A stretch of 64,000 nucleotides of DNA, taken from an uncultured Euryhalocaulis sp. (GTDB lineage: Bacteria; Pseudomonadota; Alphaproteobacteria; Caulobacterales; Maricaulaceae). The notes under the pieces are model-generated. The model saw only the letters and a program-made list of their open reading frames with translations. It made no database searches and was not told the origin of the DNA. Both the position numbers and the translations under genes were made by a program. The stretch covers positions 1 to 64,000 of the forward strand of contig CAJXKJ010000006.1 in the NCBI GenBank assembly GCA_913055605.1, written 5' to 3'. This document shows, one piece after another, positions 50,833 to 61,368 of the stretch; the first letter of the stretch is position 1, and the number at the start of each line of letters is the position of its first letter.

Positions 50833-52893
50833 CTATTTGGCCGGACCGAGCACCTGGACCAGCGATGAGGAAAGCTGGGCCTGGGTGTAGGGCTTGGCGA
50901 GGAAGGTCGTGTTGCTGCCCGCGATCGGGTGTTCCCGCGTCTGGTAGCCGGAGGTGAACACGATCGGGATGCCGGGCTGACGCTCCGCGCATTTCTGCGC
51001 GAAGGCCGCGCCATCCAGCGTTCCGGCCATGTGGCAGTCCGTGAACAGGAGGGAGAATTCGCCCAGATTCGGGAGCTGTTCGAACGCCGTGTCGGCGTCC
51101 GGCAGGCTGACCGGCGTGCAGCCGAGCGACTCCAGCATGGCCGTCGTCGTCTCCCGCACATGATCGTTGTCCTCGATCACCAGCACGCGCAGCCCCTTCA
51201 GCACCGCGGCCTCGCCGCGCGCCTTCGACGCCTGGCGGACCGGCCCCTGCTTGGTCGAGCGCGGCAGATAGAGGTGCACCGTGGTGCCCTTCCCCGGCGC
51301 GCTCTCCAGCCGCAGGCCGCCGCCGGAATCCTTCAGGAAGCCGTGGATCGTGCTGAGCCCGAGCCCGGTGCCCTTGCCCTGCGATTTGGTCGTGAAGAAG
51401 GGCTCCAGAGCGCGCGCCTGCGTCGCGTCGTCCATGCCGATGCCGGTGTCGATCACGGCCAGATGCACATAGTCGCCGGGCGGCACGCCGGCCTTGGCGG
51501 CCTTCTGGCCCGGCAGTTTCAGATTGCGCGCCTTGATCGTCAGGACGCCGCCATCGGGCATGGCGTCCCGCGCATTGACGACCAGATTGACCACGGCCGC
51601 TTCGAACTGGGAGGAGTCCAGATAGGTCGTCCAGAGGTCGTCCGGGCAATCGATGGCGGACTTGATATTGCCGTTCAGGATGCGTTCGAACAGGCCGCTG
51701 ATCCGCTCGATCTCGGCATTCACGGACAAGGGATGCGGCTCCAGCGCCTCGCGCCGCGCAAGGCCCAGCAGGCGCTTGGTCAGGTCCGCGCAGCTGCGGG
51801 CCGCGTGCATGGCGAGCGACAGCTGGCGGCGCGCCTTGTCGCTGAGGTCTTCCTGCGTCAGCGTGCGGTCCAGCCCGCCCATGATGACGGCGAGCATATT
51901 GTTGAAGTCGTGGGCGACCTGGCCGCTCATCTGGCCGATCACCTCCATCTTCTGGGCGTGGGTGACCTGCGCCTCGAGACGGCGGCGGTCGGTGATGTCG
52001 GTGATCAGGCCGAACGCGTCGGGGCTTTCGCCGTCGCTGTTACCGTTGCCTTCAGAGCGGATTTCGATCCGCTCCGACAGCCAGCCATATTCGCCCTTCT
52101 CATAGCGGAAGCGGTATTGCGCCTCCGCCGAGCCGTGCTGCACCGCCGCCTCGATGGCCTCGGCCAGCATTCCGCGGTCGTCCTCGTGCACGAACTCGAA
52201 CCAGTCCGCCTGGCCTTTCGAGATCGCCTTGTCGGCCTCGCGGAACAGCTGCTTCGTGTTGCCGCCGACGAAGCGGCGGCGGCGGCAGCCATCCTCGGCG
52301 GAGGCGACGAACAGCGCGATGGGCAGGGAGTCGATGACCAGCGACTGCTGCAGCAGGCTGCGCTCCAGGGCCTGCGCGACCTCCGCCTGGTGGGTGCGCA
52401 CGCGCAGGTTTTCCGCCAGCAGACGCTTTTCCTCTTCGGCCTGGCGCAGGATCGCCTGGGATTTTTCATAGAGCTCGGCGAAGACCGCGATCTTGGAGCG
52501 TAGGATCACCGGCTCCACCGGCTTGAAGATGAAATCCACCGCCCCGGCGGCATAACCCTGGGACAGGTTCGAGGAATCCTTGTCGACGCCGGACAGGAAG
52601 ATGATCGGCACGTGCCGGCTGCGGCGGCGGCTACGGATCAGCTCCGCGGTCTCGAACCCGTTCATACCCGGCATGCGCACGTCCAGCAGGATGACGGCGA
52701 AGTCCTCCTCCAGAACGTGGCGCAAGGCCTCCTCCCCGGAGGCCGCGCACACGACGGCATGGCCGAGGTCGGAGAGCAGCGAGCTGATCGCCAGCCGGCT
52801 GGCCTCGTCGTCGTCGACGATGAGGATTTTCGGCGCCGACGGATCGTCGCCGGCTTCGGTGTTCGCCACGAGTTCGGGTGCGGCGGCGGCCAT
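50833..52893 (-). CDS. Hybrid histidine kinase (REC-PAS-HisKA-HATPase-REC)
   Basis: 686 residues, no membrane segment. An N-terminal receiver (about 20-135; LIVDDDE, LLDVRMPG) is followed by a coiled coil, PAS/PAC region (about 190-310), HisKA with QVAHDFNNMLAVIMGG (His near 330), HATPase_c (VVNLVVNARDAMPDGG, GKGTGLGLSTIHGFLKDSGG) and a C-terminal receiver (about 570-683; LVIEDND, LLFTDCHMAG). It starts 3 bp after the multi-HAMP kinase gene and is probably cotranscribed, so the two may form one relay. The input signal is unknown. Confidence 0.9.
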   Translation of the reverse strand: MAAAAPELVANTEAGDDPSAPKILIVDDDEASRLAISSLLSDLGHAVVCAASGEEALRHVLEEDFAVILLDVRMPGMNGFETAELIRSRRRSRHVPIIFLSGVDKDSSNLSQGYAAGAVDFIFKPVEPVILRSKIAVFAELYEKSQAILRQAEEEKRLLAENLRVRTHQAEVAQALERSLLQQSLVIDSLPIALFVASAEDGCRRRRFVGGNTKQLFREADKAISKGQADWFEFVHEDDRGMLAEAIEAAVQHGSAEAQYRFRYEKGEYGWLSERIEIRSEGNGNSDGESPDAFGLITDITDRRRLEAQVTHAQKMEVIGQMSGQVAHDFNNMLAVIMGGLDRTLTQEDLSDKARRQLSLAMHAARSCADLTKRLLGLARREALEPHPLSVNAEIERISGLFERILNGNIKSAIDCPDDLWTTYLDSSQFEAAVVNLVVNARDAMPDGGVLTIKARNLKLPGQKAAKAGVPPGDYVHLAVIDTGIGMDDATQARALEPFFTTKSQGKGTGLGLSTIHGFLKDSGGGLRLESAPGKGTTVHLYLPRSTKQGPVRQASKARGEAAVLKGLRVLVIEDNDHVRETTTAMLESLGCTPVSLPDADTAFEQLPNLGEFSLLFTDCHMAGTLDGAAFAQKCAERQPGIPIVFTSGYQTREHPIAGSNTTFLAKPYTQAQLSSSLVQVLGPAK

Positions 52894-52896
52894 GTC

Positions 52897-55800
52897 CTAT
52901 CCCTCGCCCGCCCCGGAGGAATTCCGCCGGCGGATCCATGTGCGCAGCACGGCGATCAGCTCCTCGTTATCGACGGGCTTGGACAGATAGTCGGAAGCCC
53001 CGGCCTCGAAGCATTTCTCCCGGTCCTCGGCCATCGCCTTGGCCGTGACGGCGACCAGCGGAAGCTCCTTCAGCGCCTTGGTCTTGCGCAGGCGGCGCAT
53101 GACCTCATAGCCGTCCATTCCGGGCATCATGATGTCGACCAGGGCGGCAGCCACGTCCGGGTTCTCCTTCAGCAGCGCGATGCCCTTTTCGCCATTCTCC
53201 GCGTGCAGGACCTCGACTTCGTGCTGCTCCAGCAGCGCGGTGAGCGAGAAGATGTTCCGCATGTCGTCGTCGATGACGGCGATCCGGCGGCCCTTCAGCT
53301 CCGGCGCGACCTGCCGCATGTCGGAGATCGCGTCCCGCATGGCGGCGGGCAGCGCGTCCACCGACAGGTGAAGGGCGCGGGTCAGTTCGTCCAGCGCCGT
53401 CGCCTCCCCGGCGTCGCGCGGAATGATCACCGCGTCGAGCTCGCGCAGGGCGGCGGCGTCCTCGGCGGAGGGCTCCTCCTCCAGCTCCACGACGATGGAG
53501 GCCGAGGCGTTCGGCTGGCCGCCCCGGATCGTCTCGATCAGAGCGCGCACCTCCCGCGTCGCTTTCGCGGCGACGATCAGGATGGCGTCGAACCCGTCCT
53601 TCGACAGCGTGTCGCCAGCCGCGCGCAGCTGGGCGGTCTCCACCGCCAGCGGCTCGATCTCCGCCAGCACGGATTCGACCTGGCTTTGCGCCTTGCCGGC
53701 GCGCGCGATCAGCAGGCGCCGCTTTTTCCGCGACGACAGGTCGCGAAGCTGGGCGAAGGCGGCGGACAAATCCTCCTTGCTGGCCGGCTTGGCGCTGTAT
53801 TCCACCGCCATATGGGTGTGCAGCCGGCGCTGGTCCTCGACCACGGAGATCACATGGACCGGCAGATGCTGCAGCTCCGGATCGTGCTTCAGCAGGTCCA
53901 GCAGGGCCCAGCCGTCGATATCGGGAAGCTGGATGTCCAGGCTGAGCGCGTCGGGGCGGTGCTGCCGGATCGCGGGGCGCACATCACGCCCGCGCGACAC
54001 GACCAGGCCCTCGAAGCCCTGCTCGCCTGCGATCTCCTCCAGGATGCGGGCAAAGATCGGGTCGTCCTCCACGATCATCACCAGCGGCTTGTCGCGCTTG
54101 CGCGCCGGCGCCGCCTGCCCGGCCGGCTGGGGCTCGGCGCGCGACGCCGTGTCGCCCGCGGCCGGCAGTTTCAGCGCCGGCGGCGCCAGCTGTTCGACGG
54201 TCGCGTCGCCATTGGCGCGGGGACCGCTGAGCGGCAGAAGCAGCACGAACGTGCTGCCCTTGCCCGGCTCGCTCTGCACCCGGATTTCGCCGCCGAGCAG
54301 CGCCGCCAGCTCCCGGCTGATGGACAGGCCGAGGCCCGTGCCGCCATAGCGCCGGCTGGTGGTCCCGTCGGCCTGCTGGAAGGCTTCGAAGATCACCTTC
54401 TGCTGTTCGGGGGTGATGCCGATGCCGGTGTCGCTGATCGTGAAGGCCACGATATGGCTCGCGGCGGCCAGACCCGCATGCTCGTAATGCAAATCCTCCG
54501 GCGCCGGGCCGACCTTCAGGCTGACCTTGCCCTTCTCGGTAAACTTGAAGGCGTTGGACAGCAGGTTGTTGGTGATCTGCTGCAGACGCATCGCGTCGGT
54601 GAACATCGTTTCCGGCAGGCTGGGATCGACATCGATGGAGAATTTCAGCTTCTTCTCCTCGGCCATCTCCCGGAACGTGCGCTCGGTCTGCTGAGCGAAC
54701 GTCTCGAAATCCATGTCGGCGGTGTCCAGCGCCACGGTGCCGGATTCGATCTTCGACAGATCCAGAATGTCGTTGATCATGCGCAGCAGGTCGGAGCCGG
54801 CCGAATGGATCGTCCGCGCCTGTTCGACCTGCTTCTCCTTCAGATTGCCGCCGGCGTTTTCCGCCAGCAGCTTGGACAGGATCAGCAGGCTGTTCAGCGG
54901 CGTGCGCAGCTCGTGGCTCATATTGGCCAGGAACTCCGACTTGTATTTGGAGGTGAGCGCGAGCTGTTCGGCTTTCTCCTCCAGCGCCGAGCGGGCCTGC
55001 TCGACCTCCCGGTTGATCGCCTCCACCTGACGCTTTTCGGCCTGCAGCTGGGTCGCCTTTTCCTCCAGCTCCTCGTTCTTGGTCTGCAGCTCCTCCTGCT
55101 GGGTTTTCAGCATCTCCTCGGACTGGCGCATGCTCATGGCCTGCTGTTCGAGGCGGTCGTTGGAGCTCTTCAGTTCGTTCTGCTGGCTCTGCAGCTCCTT
55201 GGTCAGGATCTGCGACTGTTTCAGCAGCGCCTCGGTGCGCATGCTGGCGCTGATCGTGTTGAGCACGATCCCGATGCTTTCCACCAGCTGGTCCAGGAAG
55301 GACAGGTGAACCGAGGTGAAGCGGTTGAACGAGGCGATCTCGATCACCGCCAGCACCTCTTCCTCGAAGATCACCGGCAGGTCGACGATGTTCAGCGGCG
55401 GCCCCTCGCCCAGGCCGGAGGAGATCTGCACATAGTCCTTCGGCGCGTTGGTCAGCAGGATGCGCTGGCGCTCGAACGCGCACTGGCCGACCAGGCCTTC
55501 GCGCAGATGCACGCGGTTGGACACGTGCTTGCGCTCGGTCATCGCGTAGCTGGCGGTCAGTTCGAAGAGCGGGCCTTCGTCCTCTTCCTCCGCCGCCTTG
55601 CCGGTCTGCACATAGAGCGCGCCGTGCTGCGCATCGACCAGCGGCGCGATCTCCGACAGCACCAGGTTACAGACGGTCACCAGATCGCGCTCGCCCTGCA
55701 TCATCCGGGTGAAACGGGCGAGGTTGGTTTTCAGCCAGTCCTGTTCCTCGTTGTACTCGGTGGTCTCCCGCAGGTTGGAGATCATCTGGTTGATGTTGTC

Positions 55801-58710
55801 CTTCAGGGCAGCCACTTCGCCTGAGGCCTCGACCGCGATGGACCGCGTCAGGTCGCCCGCGGCCACGGCGGTGGCGACCTCCGCGATGGCGCGCACCTGG
55901 GTGGTCAGATTGTCGGCCAGCTGGTTCACGTTGTCGGTCAGGTCGCGCCACAGACCAGCGGCCCCCGGCACCTTCGCCTGGCCGCCCAGCTTGCCCTCGA
56001 TCCCCACTTCGCGCGCCACGTCGGTCACCTGGTCGCCGAACGTGGCCAGCGTGTCGATCATGCCGTTGATGGTTTCGGCCAGTTCTGCGATTTCGCCCTT
56101 GGCGTCCACGGTCAGCTTGCGCTTCAGATTACCGTTGGCGACCGCCGTCACGACCTGGGCGATGCCGCGCACCTGATTGGTCAGGTTGGCGGCCATCATG
56201 TTCACGTTGTCGGTCAGGTCCTTCCAGGTGCCGGCGACGCCCTCCACCTGCGCCTCGCCGCCCAGCTTGCCCTCGGCGCCCACTTCGCGCGCCACCCGCG
56301 TCACTTCCGAGGCGAAGGACGACAGCTGATCCACCATCGTGTTGATGGTGTTTTTCAGCTCCAGGATCTCGCCCTTCACGTCCACGGTGATCTTCTTGGA
56401 CAGGTCGCCCCGCGCCACCGCCGTCGTCACGTCCGCGATGTTCCGCACCTGGCTGGTCAGGTTGCCGGCCATGGCATTCACGTTGTCGGTCAGGTCTTTC
56501 CAGGTGCCGGCGACGCCTTCCACGCGCGCCTCGCCGCCCAGCTTCCCTTCGGTGCCCACCTCGCGCGCCACGCGCGTCACTTCCGAGGCAAACGAGTTCA
56601 GCTGGTCCACCATCGTGTTGATGGTTTCCTTCAGCTCCTGAATCTCGCCCTTCACGTCCACGGTGATCTTCTTGGACAGGTCGCCGCGCGCCACGGCCGT
56701 GGTCACGTCCGCGATGTTCCGCACCTGGCTGGTCAGATTGCCGGCCATGGCGTTCACGTTGTCGGTCAGGTCTTTCCAGGTGCCGGCGACGCCTTCCACG
56801 CGCGCCTCGCCGCCCAATTTCCCTTCGGTGCCCACGTCACGGGCCACGCGCGTCACTTCCGAGGCGAAGGAAGACAGCTGATCCACCATCCGGTTGATCA
56901 CGTCCTTGATCTGCAGAATTTCGCCCTGCACATCGACGGTGATCTTCTGGGTCAGGTCGCCGTTGGCGATGGCGGTGGCGACCTTCGACACGTCCCGCAG
57001 CTGGACGGTCAGATTGCCGGCCATGGCGTTCACGTTGTCGGTCAAATCCTTCCAGGTGCCGGCGACGCCTTCCACGCGCGCCTGCACGCCCAGCTTGCCC
57101 TCGCCGCCCACCTCGCGCGCCACCCGCGTCACTTCCGAGGCGAAGGACGACAGCTGGCCAACCATCACGTTGATGACTTCCTTGATCTGCAGGATTTCGC
57201 CCTGCGCATCGACGGTAATCTCCTGGGTCAGGTCGCCCCGGGCGATGGCGGTGGCGACCTTCGACACGTCGCGCAGCTGGACGGTCAGGTTGCCGGCCAT
57301 GGAGTTCACGTTGTCGGTCAAATCCTTCCAGGTGCCGGCGACGCCTTCCACCTTGGCCTGGCCGCCCAGCTTCCCTTCCGTCCCCACTTCGCGGGCCACC
57401 CGCGTCACTTCCGAGGCGAACGAATTCAGCTGATCCACCATCGTGTTGATGGTTTCCTTCAGCTCCAGGATCTCGCCCTGGACGTCCACGGTGATCTTCT
57501 TGGACAGGTCGCCCCGCGCCACGGCGGTGGTCACGTCCGCGATGTTCCGCACCTGACCGGTCAGGTTGGTCGCCATCGCGTTCACGTTGTCGGTCAAATC
57601 CTTCCAGGTGCCGGCGACGCCTTCCACCTTGGCCTGACCGCCCAGCTTGCCCTCGGTGCCCACTTCGCGCGCCACCCGCGTCACTTCCGAGGCGAAACTG
57701 GAGAGCTGCCCCACCATCGTGTTGATGGTGTTCTTCAGCTCCAGGATTTCGCCCTTCACGTCGACGGTGATTTCCTTGGACAAATCGCCCCGGGCGACGG
57801 CCGTGGTCACCTCGGCGATGTTCCGCACCTGGCTGGTCAGATTGCCGGCCATCAGGTTCACGTTGTCGGTCAAATCCTTCCAGGTGCCGGCGACGCCGAC
57901 CACCTCCGCCTGGCCGCCAAGTTTCCCTTCGGTGCCCACCTCGCGCGCCACCCGCGTCACTTCGGAGGCAAATGAATTCAGCTGGTCCACCATCGTGTTG
58001 ATGGTGTTTTTCAGCTCCAGGATCTCGCCCTTCACGTCCACGGTGATTTTCTTGGACAGGTCGCCCCGGGCCACCGCCGTGGTCACGTCCGCGATGTTCC
58101 GCACCTGGCTGGTCAGGTTGGACGCCATCGCGTTCACGTTGTCGGTGAGGTCTTTCCATGTGCCGCCGACGCCCTTCACGCGCGCCTGACCGCCCAGCTT
58201 GCCCTCGGTGCCCACCTCGCGCGCCACGCGCGTCACTTCGGAGGTCACCACGCCCAGCCGCTGGACCATGGTGTTCATCGTCTTGGCGTTCTTCAGGAAG
58301 TCGCCCTTCAGACGCCGGCCGTCGACCTCCACGGCCATGGTCTGGGACAGATCGCCATGGGCCACCGCGCTGACGACGCGGGAGACCTCGGCGCTCTGCT
58401 GCATGGTGTCGTCGATCAGCTCGTTGACGGAGTCGATACAGTCGCGCCAGCCGCCGGAGACGCCCTCCAGCTCCGCCCGCTCGGACGTCTTGCCGTCGCG
58501 CCCGAAGGATTTGCGCAGCCGGGCCAGTTCCTTGGTCAGCGCCTGGTTGCGCTCCACCACATCGTTGAAGGCCTCGGCGATCTCGCCGTCCGAGCCTGCC
58601 AAATCCTCGGGCAGCCGCGCCGAAAAATCCCCCCGCCGGAACGCACGCAACGCACCAAGCATCTGCCGATCGGTGAGCTTCGACCGACCGGTGGCAAGCA
58701 CTTTATCCAT
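52897..58710 (-). CDS. Giant multi-HAMP hybrid histidine kinase
   Basis: 1937 residues without signal peptide or membrane segment. One diverged HAMP-like unit (about 75-166) and nine 92-residue HAMP-type repeats (167-994; each has [21 protein letters not shown] and [13 protein letters not shown]-like blocks) come first. They are followed by a GAF domain (about 1020-1190), coiled coil, HisKA ([12 protein letters not shown], His1266), HATPase_c, a receiver (about 1538-1650), a receiver-like domain without clear Asp (about 1663-1780) and a final receiver (about 1803-1930; [13 protein letters not shown]). The HAMP array recalls fungal group III osmosensor kinases such as Nik1. The signal is unknown. 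Confidence 0.93.
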   Translation of the reverse strand: MDKVLATGRSKLTDRQMLGALRAFRRGDFSARLPEDLAGSDGEIAEAFNDVVERNQALTKELARLRKSFGRDGKTSERAELEGVSGGWRDCIDSVNELIDDTMQQSAEVSRVVSAVAHGDLSQTMAVEVDGRRLKGDFLKNAKTMNTMVQRLGVVTSEVTRVAREVGTEGKLGGQARVKGVGGTWKDLTDNVNAMASNLTSQVRNIADVTTAVARGDLSKKITVDVKGEILELKNTINTMVDQLNSFASEVTRVAREVGTEGKLGGQAEVVGVAGTWKDLTDNVNLMAGNLTSQVRNIAEVTTAVARGDLSKEITVDVKGEILELKNTINTMVGQLSSFASEVTRVAREVGTEGKLGGQAKVEGVAGTWKDLTDNVNAMATNLTGQVRNIADVTTAVARGDLSKKITVDVQGEILELKETINTMVDQLNSFASEVTRVAREVGTEGKLGGQAKVEGVAGTWKDLTDNVNSMAGNLTVQLRDVSKVATAIARGDLTQEITVDAQGEILQIKEVINVMVGQLSSFASEVTRVAREVGGEGKLGVQARVEGVAGTWKDLTDNVNAMAGNLTVQLRDVSKVATAIANGDLTQKITVDVQGEILQIKDVINRMVDQLSSFASEVTRVARDVGTEGKLGGEARVEGVAGTWKDLTDNVNAMAGNLTSQVRNIADVTTAVARGDLSKKITVDVKGEIQELKETINTMVDQLNSFASEVTRVAREVGTEGKLGGEARVEGVAGTWKDLTDNVNAMAGNLTSQVRNIADVTTAVARGDLSKKITVDVKGEILELKNTINTMVDQLSSFASEVTRVAREVGAEGKLGGEAQVEGVAGTWKDLTDNVNMMAANLTNQVRGIAQVVTAVANGNLKRKLTVDAKGEIAELAETINGMIDTLATFGDQVTDVAREVGIEGKLGGQAKVPGAAGLWRDLTDNVNQLADNLTTQVRAIAEVATAVAAGDLTRSIAVEASGEVAALKDNINQMISNLRETTEYNEEQDWLKTNLARFTRMMQGERDLVTVCNLVLSEIAPLVDAQHGALYVQTGKAAEEEDEGPLFELTASYAMTERKHVSNRVHLREGLVGQCAFERQRILLTNAPKDYVQISSGLGEGPPLNIVDLPVIFEEEVLAVIEIASFNRFTSVHLSFLDQLVESIGIVLNTISASMRTEALLKQSQILTKELQSQQNELKSSNDRLEQQAMSMRQSEEMLKTQQEELQTKNEELEEKATQLQAEKRQVEAINREVEQARSALEEKAEQLALTSKYKSEFLANMSHELRTPLNSLLILSKLLAENAGGNLKEKQVEQARTIHSAGSDLLRMINDILDLSKIESGTVALDTADMDFETFAQQTERTFREMAEEKKLKFSIDVDPSLPETMFTDAMRLQQITNNLLSNAFKFTEKGKVSLKVGPAPEDLHYEHAGLAAASHIVAFTISDTGIGITPEQQKVIFEAFQQADGTTSRRYGGTGLGLSISRELAALLGGEIRVQSEPGKGSTFVLLLPLSGPRANGDATVEQLAPPALKLPAAGDTASRAEPQPAGQAAPARKRDKPLVMIVEDDPIFARILEEIAGEQGFEGLVVSRGRDVRPAIRQHRPDALSLDIQLPDIDGWALLDLLKHDPELQHLPVHVISVVEDQRRLHTHMAVEYSAKPASKEDLSAAFAQLRDLSSRKKRRLLIARAGKAQSQVESVLAEIEPLAVETAQLRAAGDTLSKDGFDAILIVAAKATREVRALIETIRGGQPNASASIVVELEEEPSAEDAAALRELDAVIIPRDAGEATALDELTRALHLSVDALPAAMRDAISDMRQVAPELKGRRIAVIDDDMRNIFSLTALLEQHEVEVLHAENGEKGIALLKENPDVAAALVDIMMPGMDGYEVMRRLRKTKALKELPLVAVTAKAMAEDREKCFEAGASDYLSKPVDNEELIAVLRTWIRRRNSSGAGEG
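55729..58212 (-). repeat. Nine tandem 276-bp repeats encoding HAMP units
   Basis: The units start at 58212 and every 276 bp down to 56004, the ninth ending at 55729, so length is exactly 92 codons with no indels. Middle copies are near identical in long runs, and the first and last are more diverged. Two subtypes alternate: those with [22 protein letters not shown] and those with [15 protein letters not shown]. High identity suggests recent gene conversion or duplication. Confidence 0.93.
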
Positions 58711-58857
58711 GAGATTTCCTGCTCAGATCACAGGGAACCGTGTCCCCAACCCCCGCTGATCCCCGGTCTTGAGCACAATCCCGGAGGAACGAGCTAACGG
58801 TCGGGTTGTCAGTTGGTTCCTGCAGTGCCGGGAAATCGAAGGAAATCGCCACGCCGG

Positions 58858-58916
58858 CGGGTCCGGCCGCCTGGCGGCCGGACCCGGATAGGGAGCAAAG
58901 CGGGCCGCGAGGCCCG
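58858..58916 (-). terminator. Two hairpins after the M20 hydrolase gene
   Basis: A 13-bp perfect stem (58858-58870 with 58874-58886, loop CTG) and a 6-bp stem (CGGGCC/GGCCCG, 58901-58916) lie just past the stop at 58919. The U-tract is missing, so termination may be Rho-aided, but the hairpins clearly mark the end of the operon. Confidence 0.55.
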
Positions 58917-58918
58917 GA

Positions 58919-60277
58919 TCAGGAGAACGGATTGTCGCCGTAGACGGTGCGGCCGGCGGCCTCCGCCGCGGGGTCGGCGCGGCCGCAGACGGCCAGCGCG
59001 GTCAGCGCGTAGATCAGCGTGGCGTCGAACAGATCCTCGGGCGTCGGGCGCCAGCGGGTCGGGCCGGTCGTGATGGCCGGGATGCGGTTCATGTTGAAGA
59101 CGTTATGGTCGCGCCACATGCTGGAATAGACCGGCTTGGCGGGGCCGGCGGGCCGGCCGATGGCCGCGCGCGTGGCCGCGTCCACCGCGCGCACCAGCGG
59201 GGCGACCTCGTCCGCGTCCGCCTCGAACCCGTGGCGAACCGTGACCGGCTCGATATCGAACTCCCAGCCGCCCGTGCGCATCACCGCCTCCAGCTCGTGC
59301 AGGACCTGGGCGGCCTTCTGCCGGGGGGACAGGTCGCAGCCGACATAGATGTGGCAGATCTCCGTGCCGCCGCCATAGGGCACCCCGCCCTGGACGCAGG
59401 AGATCGTGGCCTTCGGAATAGATGTGCCGCAGGCAGTCTCGTAGCGGCTCTCCGCCTCGAACTTGCGGCTCCAGGCGTGCAGCGCGTCGATCACGGGCCC
59501 GAGCTTGTAGATCGGGCTGGGATGGTCGGTCGCGGCCTCCGGCGCGTTCAGCAGCGGGCGGAAGATCGACTGGCCATAGATGCGGATGCGGAACAGCGCC
59601 CCGCCCGTGCCCATCCAGGTATAGTCGAAATCCGTGCCCTCGGCGGCGATGGCGTAATCCGCCGCGACGCCGCCATGGTGGAACATGTACTGGGCGCCGA
59701 TTTCCTTGCCCATATAGGCGACGCCGCAGCGGTCCTCGACCGGCTCCGGCCCGCACTCGCCGGGACAGGCGGTGAGGTACATCCGCCCCGACAGGCCGTA
59801 GCCCGCGCGTTTCAGGGCCTTGGCCGCCATCAGGAAACAGCTCATCGGGCCGCGGTCGTTGGCGACCGCATAGCCGTAGAATTTCCCGTCCTCCAGCCAG
59901 CATTCGCGCCATTCGCGATTGGTGACGCTGGCCGGGCGCTTGGTCTTGGCGTCCAGCAGCGGGTCGTCGAACGGGCTTTCGGTGTCCAGGTGCGCGGTGA
60001 ACAGCAGGTTCGGCCCGGGACCGGACCCGCCATATTCGCCGATCACATTGGGCCGTTCTGGCGTGGCGCCGACGGTGCGCGGGTTGAACCCCTCGCGCGC
60101 CATCCAGTCGCGGACGTAGGCCGCGGCCTCCGCCTCCCCGGTCGAGGGGCTGTAGATATTGCTCAGCTCCAGAACGAGCCGGGTCAGCTCCTCGCGGTCG
60201 ATCGCGGCCGCGATGGCCTCCCGGTCGGCCGGGTCCACCATGTCCGCCATTCCGGCGGCGGCGCCTCCGTCAGCCAT
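58919..60277 (-). CDS. M20-family zinc peptidase/amidohydrolase
   Basis: 452 residues, soluble. LLFTAHLDTESPFDD (about 92-106; His and Asp metal ligands) and GYAVANDRGPMSCFLMAAKAL (Asp ligand, about 137) are standard for M20 enzymes, and a dimerisation/lid domain follows (about 225-345). M20 members cut dipeptides, N-acyl or N-carbamoyl amino acids. It ends an operon with a RutA-like monooxygenase and a transporter, so it may hydrolyse an opened-ring or carbamoyl product. That is inference. The first of several Met codons was kept. Confidence 0.85.
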   Translation of the reverse strand: MADGGAAAGMADMVDPADREAIAAAIDREELTRLVLELSNIYSPSTGEAEAAAYVRDWMAREGFNPRTVGATPERPNVIGEYGGSGPGPNLLFTAHLDTESPFDDPLLDAKTKRPASVTNREWRECWLEDGKFYGYAVANDRGPMSCFLMAAKALKRAGYGLSGRMYLTACPGECGPEPVEDRCGVAYMGKEIGAQYMFHHGGVAADYAIAAEGTDFDYTWMGTGGALFRIRIYGQSIFRPLLNAPEAATDHPSPIYKLGPVIDALHAWSRKFEAESRYETACGTSIPKATISCVQGGVPYGGGTEICHIYVGCDLSPRQKAAQVLHELEAVMRTGGWEFDIEPVTVRHGFEADADEVAPLVRAVDAATRAAIGRPAGPAKPVYSSMWRDHNVFNMNRIPAITTGPTRWRPTPEDLFDATLIYALTALAVCGRADPAAEAAGRTVYGDNPFS

Positions 60278-60292
60278 GGTCCCGCCCTCGCC

Positions 60293-61363
60293 TCAGGCGC
60301 TCTTTGCCTGGGGGGGACTGTAGCGTGACCGAAGCGAGGGCAGGATTTCGGCGCCGAACATCTCCAGCCCCTTCACATAGTCGGGGAAGATCAGCATCAC
60401 GCCGTCCAGCTCGCAGTAGTCGAGATAATGCTCGATCTTCTCACGGCAGGTTTCCGGCGAGCCGGCGACCGTGTGGTTCTGGCTGGCGCTCATCTTGCCG
60501 GCGTTGGCGGCGATCTTTTCGGGCTCCATGCCCCAGCTTTTCATCTGGGACATGATCGCGCCCATATCCTTGCCGTCCTCGAAGCGCTGCAGCAGCGCAT
60601 CGGCCTTGGCGTCGGTTTCGTCGTGGACGACCGTGCACATGGCGCAGACCTTCACCTCGTTGCCGTTCTCCGCGGCGATCTCGCGCGCGCGGCGGCTATG
60701 GGTGCGGCGCTCGTCGTCGGTGCGCCCGCCGATGAAGCAGGCGTCGGCGTGCTTGGTGGAGAAGCGGAAGCCGCGGTCGGACTGGCCGGCGGCGATCAGG
60801 TCCGGTCGCGGCCGCGACAGCGGCTTCGGATCGGACTGGCAGTCCTCCATCTTGAAGAAGCGGCCGTCGAAATCGACCGACTCTTCGGACCAGAGACGTT
60901 TGATGATGGTGATCCACTCCTCGGTCCGCTGATAGCGGTCCTCGTGGGTCTCCTCATCGTTCCAGGCGCCCATCTGGGAGAATTCCTCGCGGTATGCGCC
61001 GGCCACGATGTTCAGGCCCGCCCGGCCCTTGCTGATGTGATCCAGCGTCGTGACCATCTTCGCCACGACCGCCGGGTTGTGCAGCAGCGCGTGCATGGTG
61101 GCCCAGACCTTCACCTTCTCGGTGACCTCGGCCAGGCCGGCCATCATGGTCATGGACTCCATCGAGGTGCGCCAATGGTCGGTCTCGCCGCCAAAGCCGC
61201 GCCACTTGGCCATCGACATGATGAAGTCGAGCCCGATCTTGTCGGCGATCAGCGCTGCGTCGCGGTTAGTCTGATAGAGGCCGTCCAGGTTCGGAGCATT
61301 CTTGGAAATGATCCACCCGCCATTGGCGATCGGCAGGAAGACGCCAAACATTTTCTCGTCCAT
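60293..61363 (-). CDS. RutA-like LLM-class flavin monooxygenase
   Basis: 356 residues from the ATG at 61363, which has GAGGG eight bases before it; a GTG at 61372 overlapping the MFS stop is the alternative. The luciferase-like barrel opens FGVFLPIANGGWIISKNAP and has MAKWRGFGGETDHWRTSMESMTMMAGL, HISKGRAGLNIVAGAYREEFSQMG, FFKMEDCQSDPKPL and GQSDRGFRFSTKHADACF, all closely resembling E. coli RutA, which opens the uracil ring with FMNH2 and O2. A flavin reductase is not seen. The substrate could be another N-heterocycle. Confidence 0.83.
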   Translation of the reverse strand: MDEKMFGVFLPIANGGWIISKNAPNLDGLYQTNRDAALIADKIGLDFIMSMAKWRGFGGETDHWRTSMESMTMMAGLAEVTEKVKVWATMHALLHNPAVVAKMVTTLDHISKGRAGLNIVAGAYREEFSQMGAWNDEETHEDRYQRTEEWITIIKRLWSEESVDFDGRFFKMEDCQSDPKPLSRPRPDLIAAGQSDRGFRFSTKHADACFIGGRTDDERRTHSRRAREIAAENGNEVKVCAMCTVVHDETDAKADALLQRFEDGKDMGAIMSQMKSWGMEPEKIAANAGKMSASQNHTVAGSPETCREKIEHYLDYCELDGVMLIFPDYVKGLEMFGAEILPSLRSRYSPPQAKSA

Positions 61364-61368
61364 GGAAT

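Noticed and set aside
52612-55824. A 1070-codon open frame on the plus strand opposite the HAMP kinase
   Set aside because: It mirrors the kinase gene. In high-GC DNA the antisense frame lacks stops, the translation is rich in Arg/Gln/His/Leu and matches no family, while the minus strand has complete kinase domains.
55729-58212. Tandem repeats as a possible CRISPR array
   Set aside because: The period is 276 bp with no short direct repeats and unique spacers. The units are in-frame protein repeats and no cas gene is near.
58740-58780. Possible ninth FixK-type box near CTGATCCCCGGTCTTGAG
   Set aside because: The half sites are not spaced by four bases and the right half does not match.
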